Shown piece after piece: positions 27,200 through 37,908 of a stretch of DNA of 64,000 nt; within the stretch, counting starts at the first letter, position 1; every line of letters begins with the position of its first letter. The notes below the pieces were generated by a model that worked only from the letters and a program-made list of their open reading frames with translations, did not search any database and was not told where the DNA came from. The stretch is from the NCBI RefSeq assembly GCF_900141875.1, contig NZ_FQZE01000003.1, forward strand, positions 1 through 64,000. The letters are read 5' to 3'. Made by a program: the position numbers and the translations under genes. The DNA comes from Tangfeifania diversioriginum (GTDB lineage Bacteria > Bacteroidota > Bacteroidia > Bacteroidales > Prolixibacteraceae).

Positions 27200-28013
27200 T
27201 ATATACTTTTTCTGGAAGTTTAATGGCCCTCAAAACCAAAAATATTCCCAGTAATACAAACGGAATGCTCAGCCACTGCCCCATGTTCAGTGCCATGGTT
27301 GCTTCAAAAGTCTCCTGGTCTTCTTTTATAAATTCGATGAAGAAACGGGCAGTAAAAATGAAGATAAAAAATACACCGGTAAGTAAACCTTGTTTGTTTT
27401 TCGATCGGGTTTTCCGGTATAAAAACATAAGTACGGCAAAAGAGAGCAAATACGCCAGAGCTTCATAAATTTGTGTGGGATGCTTGGGAACGGTTTCGCC
27501 GTTGCGTTCAAAAATGAATCCCCAGGGAAGGTTGGTTTCAACACCATATATTTCGGAGTTCATCAGATTTCCGGTGCGAATAAAGGCTGCCACAAGTGCT
27601 GTGGGAACAACTATTCGGTCGATGGTCCATAAAACATTTCGTTTGGTTACCACTTTCGAATAAATCAGCATGGCAATAATTATCCCGATTGCCCCACCAT
27701 GGCTGGCCAGTCCGCCATGCCAGATTTTAATAATTTCGGACGGGTTTTGCGAATAATAATCCCATCCGTAAAAAAACACATGCCCCAGCCTGGCGCCAAC
27801 AATTGTGGCAATAATGATATAAAAGAATAGTGAGTCGATCCATTTCTGGGGAACTCCTTCTGATCTAAACATTTTTTCACCAATGTAGTACCCGATTAAA
27901 AAACCAGAGGCAAACAACAATCCGTACCAGCGAACTGACAAAGGCCCCAGGTTGAAAATTTCGGGGCTCACATTCCAGTGGACAAAACTTAAAAGGTGTA
28001 TCATTTTATTCAA
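27186..28013 (-). CDS. lgt: Prolipoprotein diacylglyceryl transferase
   Basis: This 275-residue inner-membrane enzyme transfers diacylglycerol from phosphatidylglycerol to the lipobox cysteine. It has about seven transmembrane segments, the motif HGGLASHGGAIG and the signature around RTGNLMNSEIYG. It lies 48 bases downstream of secA on the same strand with no terminator between them, so the two export genes may be cotranscribed. Confidence 0.96.
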   Translation of the reverse strand: MNKMIHLLSFVHWNVSPEIFNLGPLSVRWYGLLFASGFLIGYYIGEKMFRSEGVPQKWIDSLFFYIIIATIVGARLGHVFFYGWDYYSQNPSEIIKIWHGGLASHGGAIGIIIAMLIYSKVVTKRNVLWTIDRIVVPTALVAAFIRTGNLMNSEIYGVETNLPWGFIFERNGETVPKHPTQIYEALAYLLSFAVLMFLYRKTRSKNKQGLLTGVFFIFIFTARFFIEFIKEDQETFEATMALNMGQWLSIPFVLLGIFLVLRAIKLPEKVYKNKA

Positions 28014-28061
28014 TTAATTACAACATGAATCGACTTCAATAAACCGGGAAACGCAATTCTG

Positions 28062-31000
28062 TTATTTTGCTCCCCTTCCGTGGCAGTGTTTGTATTTTTT
28101 TCCACTCCCGCAAGGACATGGATCGTTGCGGCCAACTTTTTTCTCTACCCGCACCGGCTGAGGCTTGGAGCGTTCACCGGTATTCGTGTTCGCGCCTTCC
28201 ATCGGGTTATCAACTCCAGGCATATCAGATTTCTGCGTTTTGTACCGGCTCATATCAATGCGTTTACGCTCTTCGGCCTGTTTTATCTGATCAGGATTTT
28301 GAATTGGAATGTGTCCTTTCATCAGCGTGGAAACCACATCTTTATTCACTTTTTCCACCATCATTTTAAACAGGTTGAACGATTCAAACTTGTAAATTAA
28401 CAGCGGATCTTTCTGCTCGTATGTGGCATTTTGTACCGATTGTTTCAAATCGTCCATCTCGCGCAGCTGCTCTTTCCATGATTCATCAATGGTATTCAAA
28501 ACAATTTGTTTCTGGTATGATTTTACCAGCTCTTTTCCTTTATTTTCGTATGCCTTTTCGAGGTTACAAACAATCTGGAATACCCTTTTACCATCGGAAA
28601 TGGGAACGACTATATTTTTATAAGTCTGCGATTTTGTTTCGTACACTTTTTTGATGACCGGAAAAGCTTGTTTGGCAATGGTTTCAACTTTGCGGTTGTA
28701 GCCATCAATCATTTTTTCATAAATCTTTTCGGTAATTTCTCCGGGGTTCATCTGCTTAAACTCCTCGGCCGAAACCGGCGATTCCATTGAAAGCAAACGC
28801 ATGAGTTCCAGGTTGAAATCTTCAAACTGGTCGGAGCCGTAATAACTGTTTACCAGTTCTTCAACTGAATCGTACATCATGTTGAGCACATCAACCTCGA
28901 GCCGTTCGCCAAAAAGGGCATGCTTGCGTTTCTTGTAGATAACTTCACGCTGCGAGTTCATCACATCGTCGTATTCGAGCAGGCGTTTACGGATTCCGAA
29001 GTTATTCTCTTCCACTTTTCTCTGCGCCCGTTCAATCGATTTTGAAATCATTGAATGCTGGATGACTTCACCTTCCTGCAGTCCCAGTTTATCCATTACG
29101 CCGGTTATTCGTCCCGAGCCAAAGAGGCGCATCAAATCATCTTCGAGTGAAACATAAAACTGCGATGAACCGGGATCTCCCTGGCGACCTGCGCGTCCGC
29201 GCAGCTGCCTGTCCACTCGTCGTGAATCATGTCGTTCGGTACCAACAATGGCCAATCCACCGGCTTTTTTTACTTCGGGTGCCAGTTTAATATCCGTTCC
29301 CCTACCGGCCATATTAGTGGCAATGGTTACACCTCCGGTGCGTCCGGCTTCGGCAACAATTTCGGCTTCGCGGGCATGAAGTTTGGCATTGAGCACATTG
29401 TGTTTGATACCTTTCATTTTCAGCATCCGGCTAAGCAGTTCTGATATTTCCACAGAAGTGGTACCAACCAGAACCGGTCGTCCTGCTTTATTCAGGTTCA
29501 CAATTTCATCGCCCACAGCATTGTACTTTTCCCTTTTGGTTTTAAAAACCAAATCCTCCTTATCTTCACGAATAACAGGACGGTTGGTGGGGATAACCAC
29601 AACTTCCAGTTCGTAAATATCCCAGAATTCCCCGGCTTCAGTTTCGGCTGTCCCGGTCATACCTGCCAGTTTGTGGTACATACGGAAATAATTCTGCAGC
29701 GTAATAGTAGCAAATGTCTGTGTAGCGGCTTCCACTTTCACCCGTTCTTTTGCCTCAATGGCCTGGTGCAATCCATCGGAATAACGACGCCCCTCCATAA
29801 TACGCCCGGTTTGTTCGTCCACAATTTTCACCTTGTTGTCGATAACCACATATTCCACATCTTTTTCGAACATGGTGTAGGCTTTCAACAACTGATTTAT
29901 GGTATGAACCCGTTCCGATTTCACGGCGTAATCCTGGAGCAGTTTATCTTTCTTCTCAATAATTTCTTCTTCCGGCAAACCGGAATTTTCCAGCTCGGCC
30001 ATTGTGCTTCCCATGTCAGGAAGTACAAAAAACTCATTATCGTCAAATCCTTGTGAAATAAGGTCGATTCCTTTGTCGGTCAATTCAACCGAATTCATCT
30101 TTTCTTCAATAATAAAGTAGAGCGGATCAGTAACAATATGCATATTTTTATTGTTATCCTGCATGTAAAAGTTTTCGGTTTTTTGCAGGATAGACTTCAT
30201 GCCCTCTGAGCTCAAAAATTTAATTATCGATTTATTTTTCGGCAACCCTTTGTGGGCCCGTAAAAGTAAAAGCCCCCCCTCTTTGCGTTCTTCTTCAGTA
30301 GGATTTTCTTTAGTAAGCAGCCGTTTTGCATCGATGAAAATTTGGTTTACCAGCTCGCGCTGTACTTTGTAAAGTTTTTCAACATAACCTTTCAGCTCCT
30401 CAAACTGCTGATGCTCGCCTTTTGGCACAGGTCCTGAAATGATAAGCGGGGTACGGGCATCATCGACCAGCACCGAGTCAACCTCATCAACTATGGTGTA
30501 ATGATGTTTACGCTGAACCAAATCACCGGGGTTTATTGACATGTTGTCACGCAGGTAGTCGAATCCGAATTCATTATTTGTACCATAAGTAATATCGGCA
30601 TTGTAAGCTTTTCGTCTCGCCTCGGAGTTGGGCTGGTGCTTGTCGATACAATCAACTGTAAGACCATGGAATTCGAAAATAGGTCCCATCCATTCCGCAT
30701 CTCGTTTGGCAAGGTAATCGTTCACCGTTACAAGATGAACTCCCCGCCCGGCTAAGGCATTCAGAAAAACCGGCAGAGTAGCAGCCAGCGTTTTCCCTTC
30801 ACCGGTCGCCATTTCGGCAATTTTACCCTGGTGCAATACAACGCCGCCAATCAGCTGAACATCGTAATGAACCATATCCCAGGTAATCTCAGTACCACCG
30901 GCAATCCATTTGTTCTTCCAAAGAGCTTTGTCTCCTTTAATAGAAATGCTGTCGCGCTCTGAGGCCAAATCTTTATCGTATTCCCGGGCAGTTACTTCAA

Positions 31001-31382
31001 CGGTTTCATTTTCAAAAAAACGGCTGGCAGTCTCTTTTACAATAGCAAAGGCCGTGGGGAGTACTTCATTTAAAACTTCTTCAATTTTCTCGTTGATTAC
31101 TTCCTCTAACTTATCAACTTGTTCGTATAGCTTTTCGCTTTCCTGAATTTCAACTTCCTCTGCCTTGGCTCTCAGGCTTTCAATTTCATTTTCTTCGGGT
31201 TCAATTCTTTTCTTTATCGTTTTCCGAACTTCATCGGTTTCTTCCCTCAGTTCATCATTCGATTTACTGTTCAGGCGCTCATATTCTTTTTTAATTTGTT
31301 CAATCAATGGGGATATTTCCTTGATGTCTCTCTCCGATTTATTACCGAGAATTTTTCCCAGTATTTTAGTTACAAATGCCAT
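28062..31382 (-). CDS. secA: Preprotein translocase ATPase SecA
   Basis: The 1106-residue motor drives Sec-dependent secretion. Walker A is in [14 protein letters not shown] and Walker B in [16 protein letters not shown]. The second motor domain has [17 protein letters not shown] and [15 protein letters not shown], and the C-terminal zinc tail is [14 protein letters not shown]. It is about 200 residues longer than E. coli SecA through insertions around residues 60-130 and 330-450, which is normal in Bacteroidota. Confidence 0.98.
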   Translation of the reverse strand: MAFVTKILGKILGNKSERDIKEISPLIEQIKKEYERLNSKSNDELREETDEVRKTIKKRIEPEENEIESLRAKAEEVEIQESEKLYEQVDKLEEVINEKIEEVLNEVLPTAFAIVKETASRFFENETVEVTAREYDKDLASERDSISIKGDKALWKNKWIAGGTEITWDMVHYDVQLIGGVVLHQGKIAEMATGEGKTLAATLPVFLNALAGRGVHLVTVNDYLAKRDAEWMGPIFEFHGLTVDCIDKHQPNSEARRKAYNADITYGTNNEFGFDYLRDNMSINPGDLVQRKHHYTIVDEVDSVLVDDARTPLIISGPVPKGEHQQFEELKGYVEKLYKVQRELVNQIFIDAKRLLTKENPTEEERKEGGLLLLRAHKGLPKNKSIIKFLSSEGMKSILQKTENFYMQDNNKNMHIVTDPLYFIIEEKMNSVELTDKGIDLISQGFDDNEFFVLPDMGSTMAELENSGLPEEEIIEKKDKLLQDYAVKSERVHTINQLLKAYTMFEKDVEYVVIDNKVKIVDEQTGRIMEGRRYSDGLHQAIEAKERVKVEAATQTFATITLQNYFRMYHKLAGMTGTAETEAGEFWDIYELEVVVIPTNRPVIREDKEDLVFKTKREKYNAVGDEIVNLNKAGRPVLVGTTSVEISELLSRMLKMKGIKHNVLNAKLHAREAEIVAEAGRTGGVTIATNMAGRGTDIKLAPEVKKAGGLAIVGTERHDSRRVDRQLRGRAGRQGDPGSSQFYVSLEDDLMRLFGSGRITGVMDKLGLQEGEVIQHSMISKSIERAQRKVEENNFGIRKRLLEYDDVMNSQREVIYKKRKHALFGERLEVDVLNMMYDSVEELVNSYYGSDQFEDFNLELMRLLSMESPVSAEEFKQMNPGEITEKIYEKMIDGYNRKVETIAKQAFPVIKKVYETKSQTYKNIVVPISDGKRVFQIVCNLEKAYENKGKELVKSYQKQIVLNTIDESWKEQLREMDDLKQSVQNATYEQKDPLLIYKFESFNLFKMMVEKVNKDVVSTLMKGHIPIQNPDQIKQAEERKRIDMSRYKTQKSDMPGVDNPMEGANTNTGERSKPQPVRVEKKVGRNDPCPCGSGKKYKHCHGRGAK

Positions 31383-31923
31383 TTTGCTTAAATTTATTCT
31401 TTACTAAAAATGCGTTTGCAAATTTAGTTAATTGGACAGGGTAAAAAAACGATTAAAATGTTTTTAACTGAAAATACTTATAAAAATAAAAATGACGAAA
31501 AAATATACTCCGGTTCAATTTCATGATTTGACGTTCAATATAGAACAAATGTTTAATATATTTTAAAATTAAGTACTAACACACATCATTCACTTCATTA
31601 AAAATAATTTAAATTTCAACCAAATTGTAATTAGCACAGAGAGGTTTACACAGAGGTACAACTAACATTAATCAAATGTTCTCAAAGATACTGAAAGATC
31701 AATAGTTATAAAATTCTTATAAATTGTAAAGTTTATTCAAAGTAATAAGAGATAACAAAAAATAGAAAGGAAAGAAAGTTTTTAAAACATAGTAAGATAT
31801 GTTGCATTGATGCAATATTTTTTATATTTTTAATAAAACGATTTGGCTGATGTATCATAAATAATTTTAATATTTGCTTATAACATATAATGTAGATTTT
31901 TTAACATTTAAACTTTATGTACT
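31383..31923. other. AT-rich intergenic region between secA and the mannan block
   Basis: These 541 bases hold no convincing gene. They contain the secA promoter, a CACAGAG-rich stretch near 31637-31660 in which CACAGAGAGG is followed by ACACAGAGG, and long A/T runs ahead of the gene at 31924. I could not define a promoter for that gene. Confidence 0.6.
31419..31426 (-). promoter_or_regulatory. Putative -7 box (TAnnTTTG) of secA
   Basis: TAAATTTG on the minus strand lies 36 bases before the secA start and fits the Bacteroidota primary sigma -7 consensus. The -33 element is not clear. Confidence 0.4.
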
Positions 31924-34900
31924 ATGAAATTAAAACTTTTACTTCTTTTAATGTTGATTGGTGGGATGCTGAATGCTCAGGATACCATTCGAACATTTAT
32001 TATTACTGAAACCCGCGTTGACAGGAATGACCAGTCATACGTGGAACTGACTAATGTTGGAGAGGACGATCTCGACATCAGCCAGTTTGAGTTTGGCCGT
32101 GTAGGTGCTTGGACAGTCCCATACGAAACAACTGCCGAAAACTTTTTACGGTTGCCGGAAGTAACTCTGGCCCCCGGCCAAACTTATGTGATGGCTGCTG
32201 TTAAAGAGTTCGTTGAAGAAATGCACCCAATTAAACCGGATTTATTCCAACGCCGGATTACCAAGCCTGAGTGGTGGGACTTAGCCGATATGGTAATTCA
32301 CATGCCGGAAGATAATGTTCGGTATGCAACAGCAGGAATATCGGACAGTATTTCTCCCAACTGGGGCATCATGGAAACATGGGGAAGCCGCGAAACCTGG
32401 TACATCGAACAACACTTTGAAAATGGCGACTCGGCTATAGTTGACCAGGTAGGTGGTTTGTTCGCAGAGGATAACGACACACAGGAAGATTCTCCTTCCA
32501 TTGATGTGGCAGGCGTAACCAATGCCTGGGGAACCCACATTCTGGTGCGCAAAGCCAGTATTAAGGAAGGGACAACCGATTTTGATGCCGCCCGTGGTAT
32601 CGATATCGACGATTCAGAATGGATTCCTATTCCAGTATTCATCAACGACCATGAACCCTACCGGGCCGTATTCTGGACTACTGGATTCCACGGTGATGTG
32701 ACACTCGATGAAAACACCCTCCAGTCGGATGTACTTGAAGTGGACTGGGCCAATAAAACCATCACTGCTCCGTGGGGAGTGAGAAACAACGACGATTTCA
32801 TGTTCCAGTTTGAAAAAGTGAACGGTTTGGCTTGGAAATATGATTTATCAGAAGCCCGTGCAGATTCAGCATACAATTCAGCACGCACAGGAGACAAATT
32901 GACAATTTATGCCTGTGGAAATACGCTGCAAACCGAAACTTTCGATATTATTGTGGAAGAACCAATGGCCGATGCCAATATTCTTTTACCAAAATATGCA
33001 CCTGACTGGGATCCGGAAGGTAGTTTCTACTCCAATAATATCAACTCTGGTAATGACGAATACTACTCCGTTACTGTTGACGCACCTGAAATGGACACCA
33101 TCACTAACGGATTGTTTGGTATTGGCTATGCCACACGAACCGACTCTCTGCTTACCTACCTTGAAAAAGCCCCTGAAGCTGACTGGGAATTTGTTTGGGT
33201 AGATGGCGTGGAACGTCCTGACGTTAAAAATGGAGATATACTGAGAGTGACTGCCGATAACGGTGATGTGAAGGACTATTTTATTAAGGTTAACAAATAC
33301 ATTCCAAGCCACAATGCTGATTTAAGCTCCATTACATGGCCCGATATTCCGGAAGATTTGAAAGGGTTGTATGGATGGGTTGAAGATACCATCCCAGGAT
33401 TTAACTCTGGTGTCACTAATTATAATTTAGAACTCCAATATGGGATAGAGCAAATTCCCACGCTAATCGGAAAAATCAGCGACTTAAATTCTACAATGGA
33501 AGTTAACAGGGCTATCAGCCTGGATGGATCAGATGAGCAAAAAACTATTGACTTTGTTGTTACCGCCGAAGATGACACAACCCAAAAAACGTACTCCGTA
33601 AAAATGGAAAAACCAAAAGACCTGGAAAACATCCAACCTTTTGAGGCTGAACCATTTATTTCGGAATTGGTAATGAGGGACCAATGGGCAAATGGCTTTG
33701 TGGAAATTTGCAACCCGGGAAATCAAACATTGGATTTAAGCAACTATATGTTTGTAGCCACAGGAGCAGATATTAGTAATCCGGCTGAAGCTATTGAAAG
33801 TTTTTCAACTGAAGAGGATTGGCTGGACCGATATTCAAAATATGTTCCCGGCTACAAATGGGTGGATCAAACTACCTGGGGGGTATCGCCGGGGATGTTG
33901 GTCCAGGATTTAGCAGTTTCCTCTATGGTGGCACCTGGTGATGTATTTGTTATGGGCGAAATAAACGGAACCGGACAAAGTGGCGAAACATGGTTTGCTT
34001 CAGAACAATGTGATGTTATTTTTAATACCGACCGTAACCCATGGGGTGAAGAAATAGGAGGTGGTACAGCAGCCGAACAATGGTTGGATGGAAACTTTTT
34101 CATTTTTAAAATTTTAAATGATTCGATTCTTACAAATGACAAACCAGCTAATGATCCAAATGACTTTGAATTAATTGAGTACTTTGGACAAAGTGGAGAA
34201 ACCTGGGTTGTTGGCGGAATTACTACCGATCAAATAACCACATACATCAGAAAACCTGAGTATTATATTGGTAAAACTGAACCTGCAGAATCTTTTGGAG
34301 CAACTGAAGAAGAATCAGAATGGATACAACGAAACAGAGCATATTATCAAGGACAGGGCTTTGGCTGGCCAGATGATATTCTTCAGGTTACAAATAACCT
34401 GGGGCAGCATTACTTTAATGAACCAACAGGTTATCAAACAACTGTCACATCAGTTTACTACAAGGTAAGTGAAGGCTTTTCCATGGAGGAAACTATAATA
34501 GGAGTTTACGAAGGCACTACAGTTGAAGATTTCTTATCAAAAATTGAAAAGAAATATCAAGAACAAGTGCTAGTAGTAAAATCAGGCGCTGATGGTTCCG
34601 AACTAGCCGTAGATGAACTTGTAAGTACGAATGACACGCTGGTTGTTACACCTGCAATTGGAAATGCAATGACCAAGTATATCCTTGATGTTACAGAAGA
34701 AGGGCTTAACTCAGATGCTTATTTAACTTCATCACTTTATACAATAACTACTGAGGTTGAACCCAAAAGCACTGGAACTGAAGCAACCGGCTCCGGTACT
34801 ATTACTGGATTCGAGTATGGTACACAACTCCGAACAGTTGTAAATAATGTAGATGTACCTGATGGAGCTACTTTCTCAATATTAGACGATAAAGGAGCAC

Positions 34901-35817
34901 CTGTGCCACTTAAAAGAATGAATTTTGACACAGCCTATGTAGATGTTACAGTAAATCACCTCACTTATTTTGAAGTTGTTTCTGAGGATAATTTATACAC
35001 AATGATGTATCAGCTGCTGCCACAGGCATCGCAATCATCAGCCTTTGTTACTTCCGATGTATATAACGTGCAACAAAGTGATTTACTCATCCAGTTCGTT
35101 CCCAGGGGAACCACTGTAGATGCGTTCATGTCAAATATTCTTCCTTCACTGGGATCAACTGTTAAACTCATTGACAAATTAGGAAATGAAAGAGTTGCAG
35201 GAAACATTGCAGAAGACGACAAACTGATTGTTACTGCACCCGATGGTGAAACGCAAACAGTTTATTACCTGGCCATGTTACGCACAGAGCTTGTACCAGC
35301 GCCAAACTACCTGGCTTACGTACTGTCTGATGTTTACACTGTTGACCAACAGGATATGTTCCTGGTTGGAAGCTCACTTACAGGAAATACACTTGTAGCT
35401 GATTTCCATAACAACATCGAAGCCGTATTTGGCGCTACAGCTATTGTAATGGATAAAGATGGCAACGAAAAAACTGACGGCGACCTTGACGATGGCGACT
35501 GGCTCAAAGTAATTTCAGCCGACGGCAAAATTGAAGTGATGTACGCACTGGACCTCGATCTGACATCTGCAGACAAACTTGCCAAAGGTGAAATACTGCT
35601 TTATCCGAACCCGACCACCGGAACAGTGAATATCAATGGCCTTGAAAAAGGAACGAGGCTACAGGTATTCAACCAGGTTGGAGCTATGGTAAACGATATA
35701 AAATCCAGCAGAAGCATTGAAAGAATTTCGCTGGAAAATCAACCTGCCGGAATGTATCTGATTGTTCTCACAAAAGATGCACAGCTGGTTGGTCAGTATA
35801 AAGTGATTCGTAAATAA
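31924..35817 (+). CDS. Large T9SS-secreted protein with lamin-tail-like domains and C-terminal repeats
   Basis: The 1297 residues start with a signal peptide (to about residue 19, GMLNAQ). Two lamin-tail-like beta domains are suggested at about 20-200 (DQSYVELTNVGEDDLDISQF) and 575-790 (GFVEICNPGNQTLDLSNYMF). At least three related modules begin near 930, 1039 and 1130 with the pattern A-Y/F-V-x-S-D/L-V/L-Y and contain GTTVxxF and DGDxLxV-like segments. A T9SS sorting domain ends the protein (LLYPNPTTGTVNINGL to YKVIRK). No catalytic motif was recognised. It precedes three mannan/glucan hydrolases, so a surface adhesin or substrate-binding role is possible. Confidence 0.75.
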   Translation: MKLKLLLLLMLIGGMLNAQDTIRTFIITETRVDRNDQSYVELTNVGEDDLDISQFEFGRVGAWTVPYETTAENFLRLPEVTLAPGQTYVMAAVKEFVEEMHPIKPDLFQRRITKPEWWDLADMVIHMPEDNVRYATAGISDSISPNWGIMETWGSRETWYIEQHFENGDSAIVDQVGGLFAEDNDTQEDSPSIDVAGVTNAWGTHILVRKASIKEGTTDFDAARGIDIDDSEWIPIPVFINDHEPYRAVFWTTGFHGDVTLDENTLQSDVLEVDWANKTITAPWGVRNNDDFMFQFEKVNGLAWKYDLSEARADSAYNSARTGDKLTIYACGNTLQTETFDIIVEEPMADANILLPKYAPDWDPEGSFYSNNINSGNDEYYSVTVDAPEMDTITNGLFGIGYATRTDSLLTYLEKAPEADWEFVWVDGVERPDVKNGDILRVTADNGDVKDYFIKVNKYIPSHNADLSSITWPDIPEDLKGLYGWVEDTIPGFNSGVTNYNLELQYGIEQIPTLIGKISDLNSTMEVNRAISLDGSDEQKTIDFVVTAEDDTTQKTYSVKMEKPKDLENIQPFEAEPFISELVMRDQWANGFVEICNPGNQTLDLSNYMFVATGADISNPAEAIESFSTEEDWLDRYSKYVPGYKWVDQTTWGVSPGMLVQDLAVSSMVAPGDVFVMGEINGTGQSGETWFASEQCDVIFNTDRNPWGEEIGGGTAAEQWLDGNFFIFKILNDSILTNDKPANDPNDFELIEYFGQSGETWVVGGITTDQITTYIRKPEYYIGKTEPAESFGATEEESEWIQRNRAYYQGQGFGWPDDILQVTNNLGQHYFNEPTGYQTTVTSVYYKVSEGFSMEETIIGVYEGTTVEDFLSKIEKKYQEQVLVVKSGADGSELAVDELVSTNDTLVVTPAIGNAMTKYILDVTEEGLNSDAYLTSSLYTITTEVEPKSTGTEATGSGTITGFEYGTQLRTVVNNVDVPDGATFSILDDKGAPVPLKRMNFDTAYVDVTVNHLTYFEVVSEDNLYTMMYQLLPQASQSSAFVTSDVYNVQQSDLLIQFVPRGTTVDAFMSNILPSLGSTVKLIDKLGNERVAGNIAEDDKLIVTAPDGETQTVYYLAMLRTELVPAPNYLAYVLSDVYTVDQQDMFLVGSSLTGNTLVADFHNNIEAVFGATAIVMDKDGNEKTDGDLDDGDWLKVISADGKIEVMYALDLDLTSADKLAKGEILLYPNPTTGTVNINGLEKGTRLQVFNQVGAMVNDIKSSRSIERISLENQPAGMYLIVLTKDAQLVGQYKVIRK

Positions 35818-35847
35818 TTTATTTTAATTATTAACATTCTTGATTTG

Positions 35848-35884
35848 AATAAGAGCCTGTATAAATGCAGGCTCTTATTTTTTA
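35848..35884 (+). terminator. Strong terminator after the 1297-residue protein gene
   Basis: AATAAGAGCCTG and CAGGCTCTTATT are a perfect 12-bp stem with an 8-nt loop and a T6 tail. The three downstream hydrolase genes would therefore need read-through or their own promoter. Confidence 0.9.
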
Positions 35885-35902
35885 AACCAACAACAACTTG
35901 CT

Positions 35903-37897
35903 ATGAACCTGAAATTACCCGGAATATATATTCTCATCCTCACACTTTTTTTTGCTTATTTCCCAAAAGCAAATGCCCAACTTACGCCACATGAAGCGGT
36001 AGCGCAAATGCAAAAAGGAATTAACATGGGCAACACACACGAGCCCCCTACAGAAGCCGGCTGGAACAATCCCAAAGCTAAGGAATACTATTTTGATTTA
36101 TACAAGGAGGCTGGCTTCGACTGTGTTCGTATTCCGGTACGCTGGGATAATTACACCGGTAAAACGCCTCCCTACAAAATTGATGATTACTGGCTGAACC
36201 GAATAGAGCAAGTGGTTGACTGGGGCCTGGAGCGTGACCTTTTTATTGTAATCAATGCACACCACGAAGAATGGATAAAAAGCAACTACTCTGAAGCTAA
36301 TAAAGCCAGGTTTGACAGCATCTGGTCGCAAATTGCCACACATTTTCAGGATAAACCCGAAAAACTTATTTTCGAAATTATTAATGAACCCTACGGATTA
36401 ACGAAAGCCCAAAATGACGATCTGCATGCCCGGGTTCTTTCAATTATCAGGAAAACAAATCCAACCCGGCTCGTAATTTTTCAGGGGCACAACTGGGGTG
36501 GCTCAGACGATCTGCTTATTGCAGAGATACCCGATGATAACTATGTGATTGGCTCCTTCCACTCTTATGATCCTTACCTGTTTGGGCTCGAAGGCGAAGG
36601 CACCTGGGGTTCGCCAGCCGATTACAACCAACTCGACCAAAAATTTAAAGGTGTTGCCGATTGGTCAGAAGAAAATAACATTCCGGTCTTTCTCGGCGAG
36701 TTTGGCGCAAAAAAAACAGCCGATTACAATTCACGTATGCGACATTACCGGGCGTATGTGGAGCTTTCACAAAAATACGGTTTTACCCCGGCCGCATGGG
36801 ACGATGGCGGAGATTTCAGAATAATGGAACGCGAGCAGCACGACTGGAATGAAATAAAGGATATTTTGATTCATACTACAACAAAATCGCCTAAACCATT
36901 TGCTGTAGTTTACCAGGATTCAATTATTCAGGTCAGCTGGAGTCCTAACACTTCCAACCACGACAGCATTATTGTTCAGCAAAAACTGGCTACCTCCAGG
37001 CATTTTACCACCATTGCAACCCTGGCCCCCGAAACACGCCAGCTAAACATTGTCAAGCCATCGCTCACAAATAAATATTACGATTTCAGGATTATTGCTT
37101 ATTATAATGATACAAATAACCTGTTTTCGCAACCCGTCAGGGTATTTTTTCCGGCATGGACACGCCCAGAGCGAATTCCGTTTAACGACACGCTCGCTGT
37201 AATTCCGGGAATAATTGAAGCCGAAGATTTCGACATTGGTGGTGAAGGATTTACCTATCACGATTCCAACGAATTAAACATTGCAGGTGACTACCGCCCT
37301 GAGGAAGGTGTCGATATTTATGACCGGCTGGGCGATGGATTTCACATAGGAAACGTGATGCCCGGCGAATGGACAGAGTACTCGGTAAACGTACTTACCG
37401 AAGGCTGGTACAACGTGTCGGCCTATGTGGCTACATACTATGCCGGCGGAACCTTTCAAGTTAAAATCGATACAGTTTCATCAGATCCCGTTACTGTCGC
37501 GGCCAGCGGAAGCCGTTTGAATACAATGCCGGTTACAACAAAAATGTACCTTAATGCTGGTGAACAAATTTTCAGGTTTACCATTCTCGATGGTCCTCAA
37601 TTCAATATCGACAAGTTTGAATTTGAGCTGATTACCAATGCCCAACAACCGACTGCCCAAAATGAATTGGGATTTTCACTTCACCAAAACCCTTCAAAAG
37701 AGTTGATTATCAATCAAAAACCCGGAGCCCAACTGGTTCAGCTAAATATTTATAATCTGAACGGAAAAGTAATTAAGATGATTGCAAACCCGAAACCCAC
37801 CGAAAAAGTTTCCGGTTCTGAGTTTTCCACCGGATTGTACATTATTAAAGGTTTTTCGAAAACTGGAATTTACACTAAAAAAATAGTAATAAAGTAA
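35903..37897 (+). CDS. GH5 endo-glucanase/mannanase with FN3-like, CBM6 and T9SS domains
   Basis: The 664 residues comprise a signal peptide (ends near ANAQ) and a GH5 TIM barrel at about 28-335. The acid/base is in FEIINEPYG (E162) and the nucleophile in VFLGEFGA (E266). A fibronectin III-like domain follows at about 335-415, then a CBM6-like domain (IIEAEDFDIGGEGFTY, about 430-575) and a C-terminal sorting domain. It should be a secreted or surface endo-beta-glycanase of the GH5_4/GH5_2 type. The terminator upstream leaves only 18 bases before the start. Confidence 0.93.
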   Translation: MNLKLPGIYILILTLFFAYFPKANAQLTPHEAVAQMQKGINMGNTHEPPTEAGWNNPKAKEYYFDLYKEAGFDCVRIPVRWDNYTGKTPPYKIDDYWLNRIEQVVDWGLERDLFIVINAHHEEWIKSNYSEANKARFDSIWSQIATHFQDKPEKLIFEIINEPYGLTKAQNDDLHARVLSIIRKTNPTRLVIFQGHNWGGSDDLLIAEIPDDNYVIGSFHSYDPYLFGLEGEGTWGSPADYNQLDQKFKGVADWSEENNIPVFLGEFGAKKTADYNSRMRHYRAYVELSQKYGFTPAAWDDGGDFRIMEREQHDWNEIKDILIHTTTKSPKPFAVVYQDSIIQVSWSPNTSNHDSIIVQQKLATSRHFTTIATLAPETRQLNIVKPSLTNKYYDFRIIAYYNDTNNLFSQPVRVFFPAWTRPERIPFNDTLAVIPGIIEAEDFDIGGEGFTYHDSNELNIAGDYRPEEGVDIYDRLGDGFHIGNVMPGEWTEYSVNVLTEGWYNVSAYVATYYAGGTFQVKIDTVSSDPVTVAASGSRLNTMPVTTKMYLNAGEQIFRFTILDGPQFNIDKFEFELITNAQQPTAQNELGFSLHQNPSKELIINQKPGAQLVQLNIYNLNGKVIKMIANPKPTEKVSGSEFSTGLYIIKGFSKTGIYTKKIVIK

Positions 37898-37908
37898 AAT
37901 ATAAGACC

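Noticed and set aside
27640-27660. Extra GGTTACC resembling the ECF-type sites
   Set aside because: It lies inside lgt, lacks the leading GGG and has no GAAT at the required spacing.
31637-31660. CACAGAG-rich stretch as an insertion-sequence end or attachment site
   Set aside because: Only two imperfect short repeats are present and there is no flanking duplication or mobility gene.
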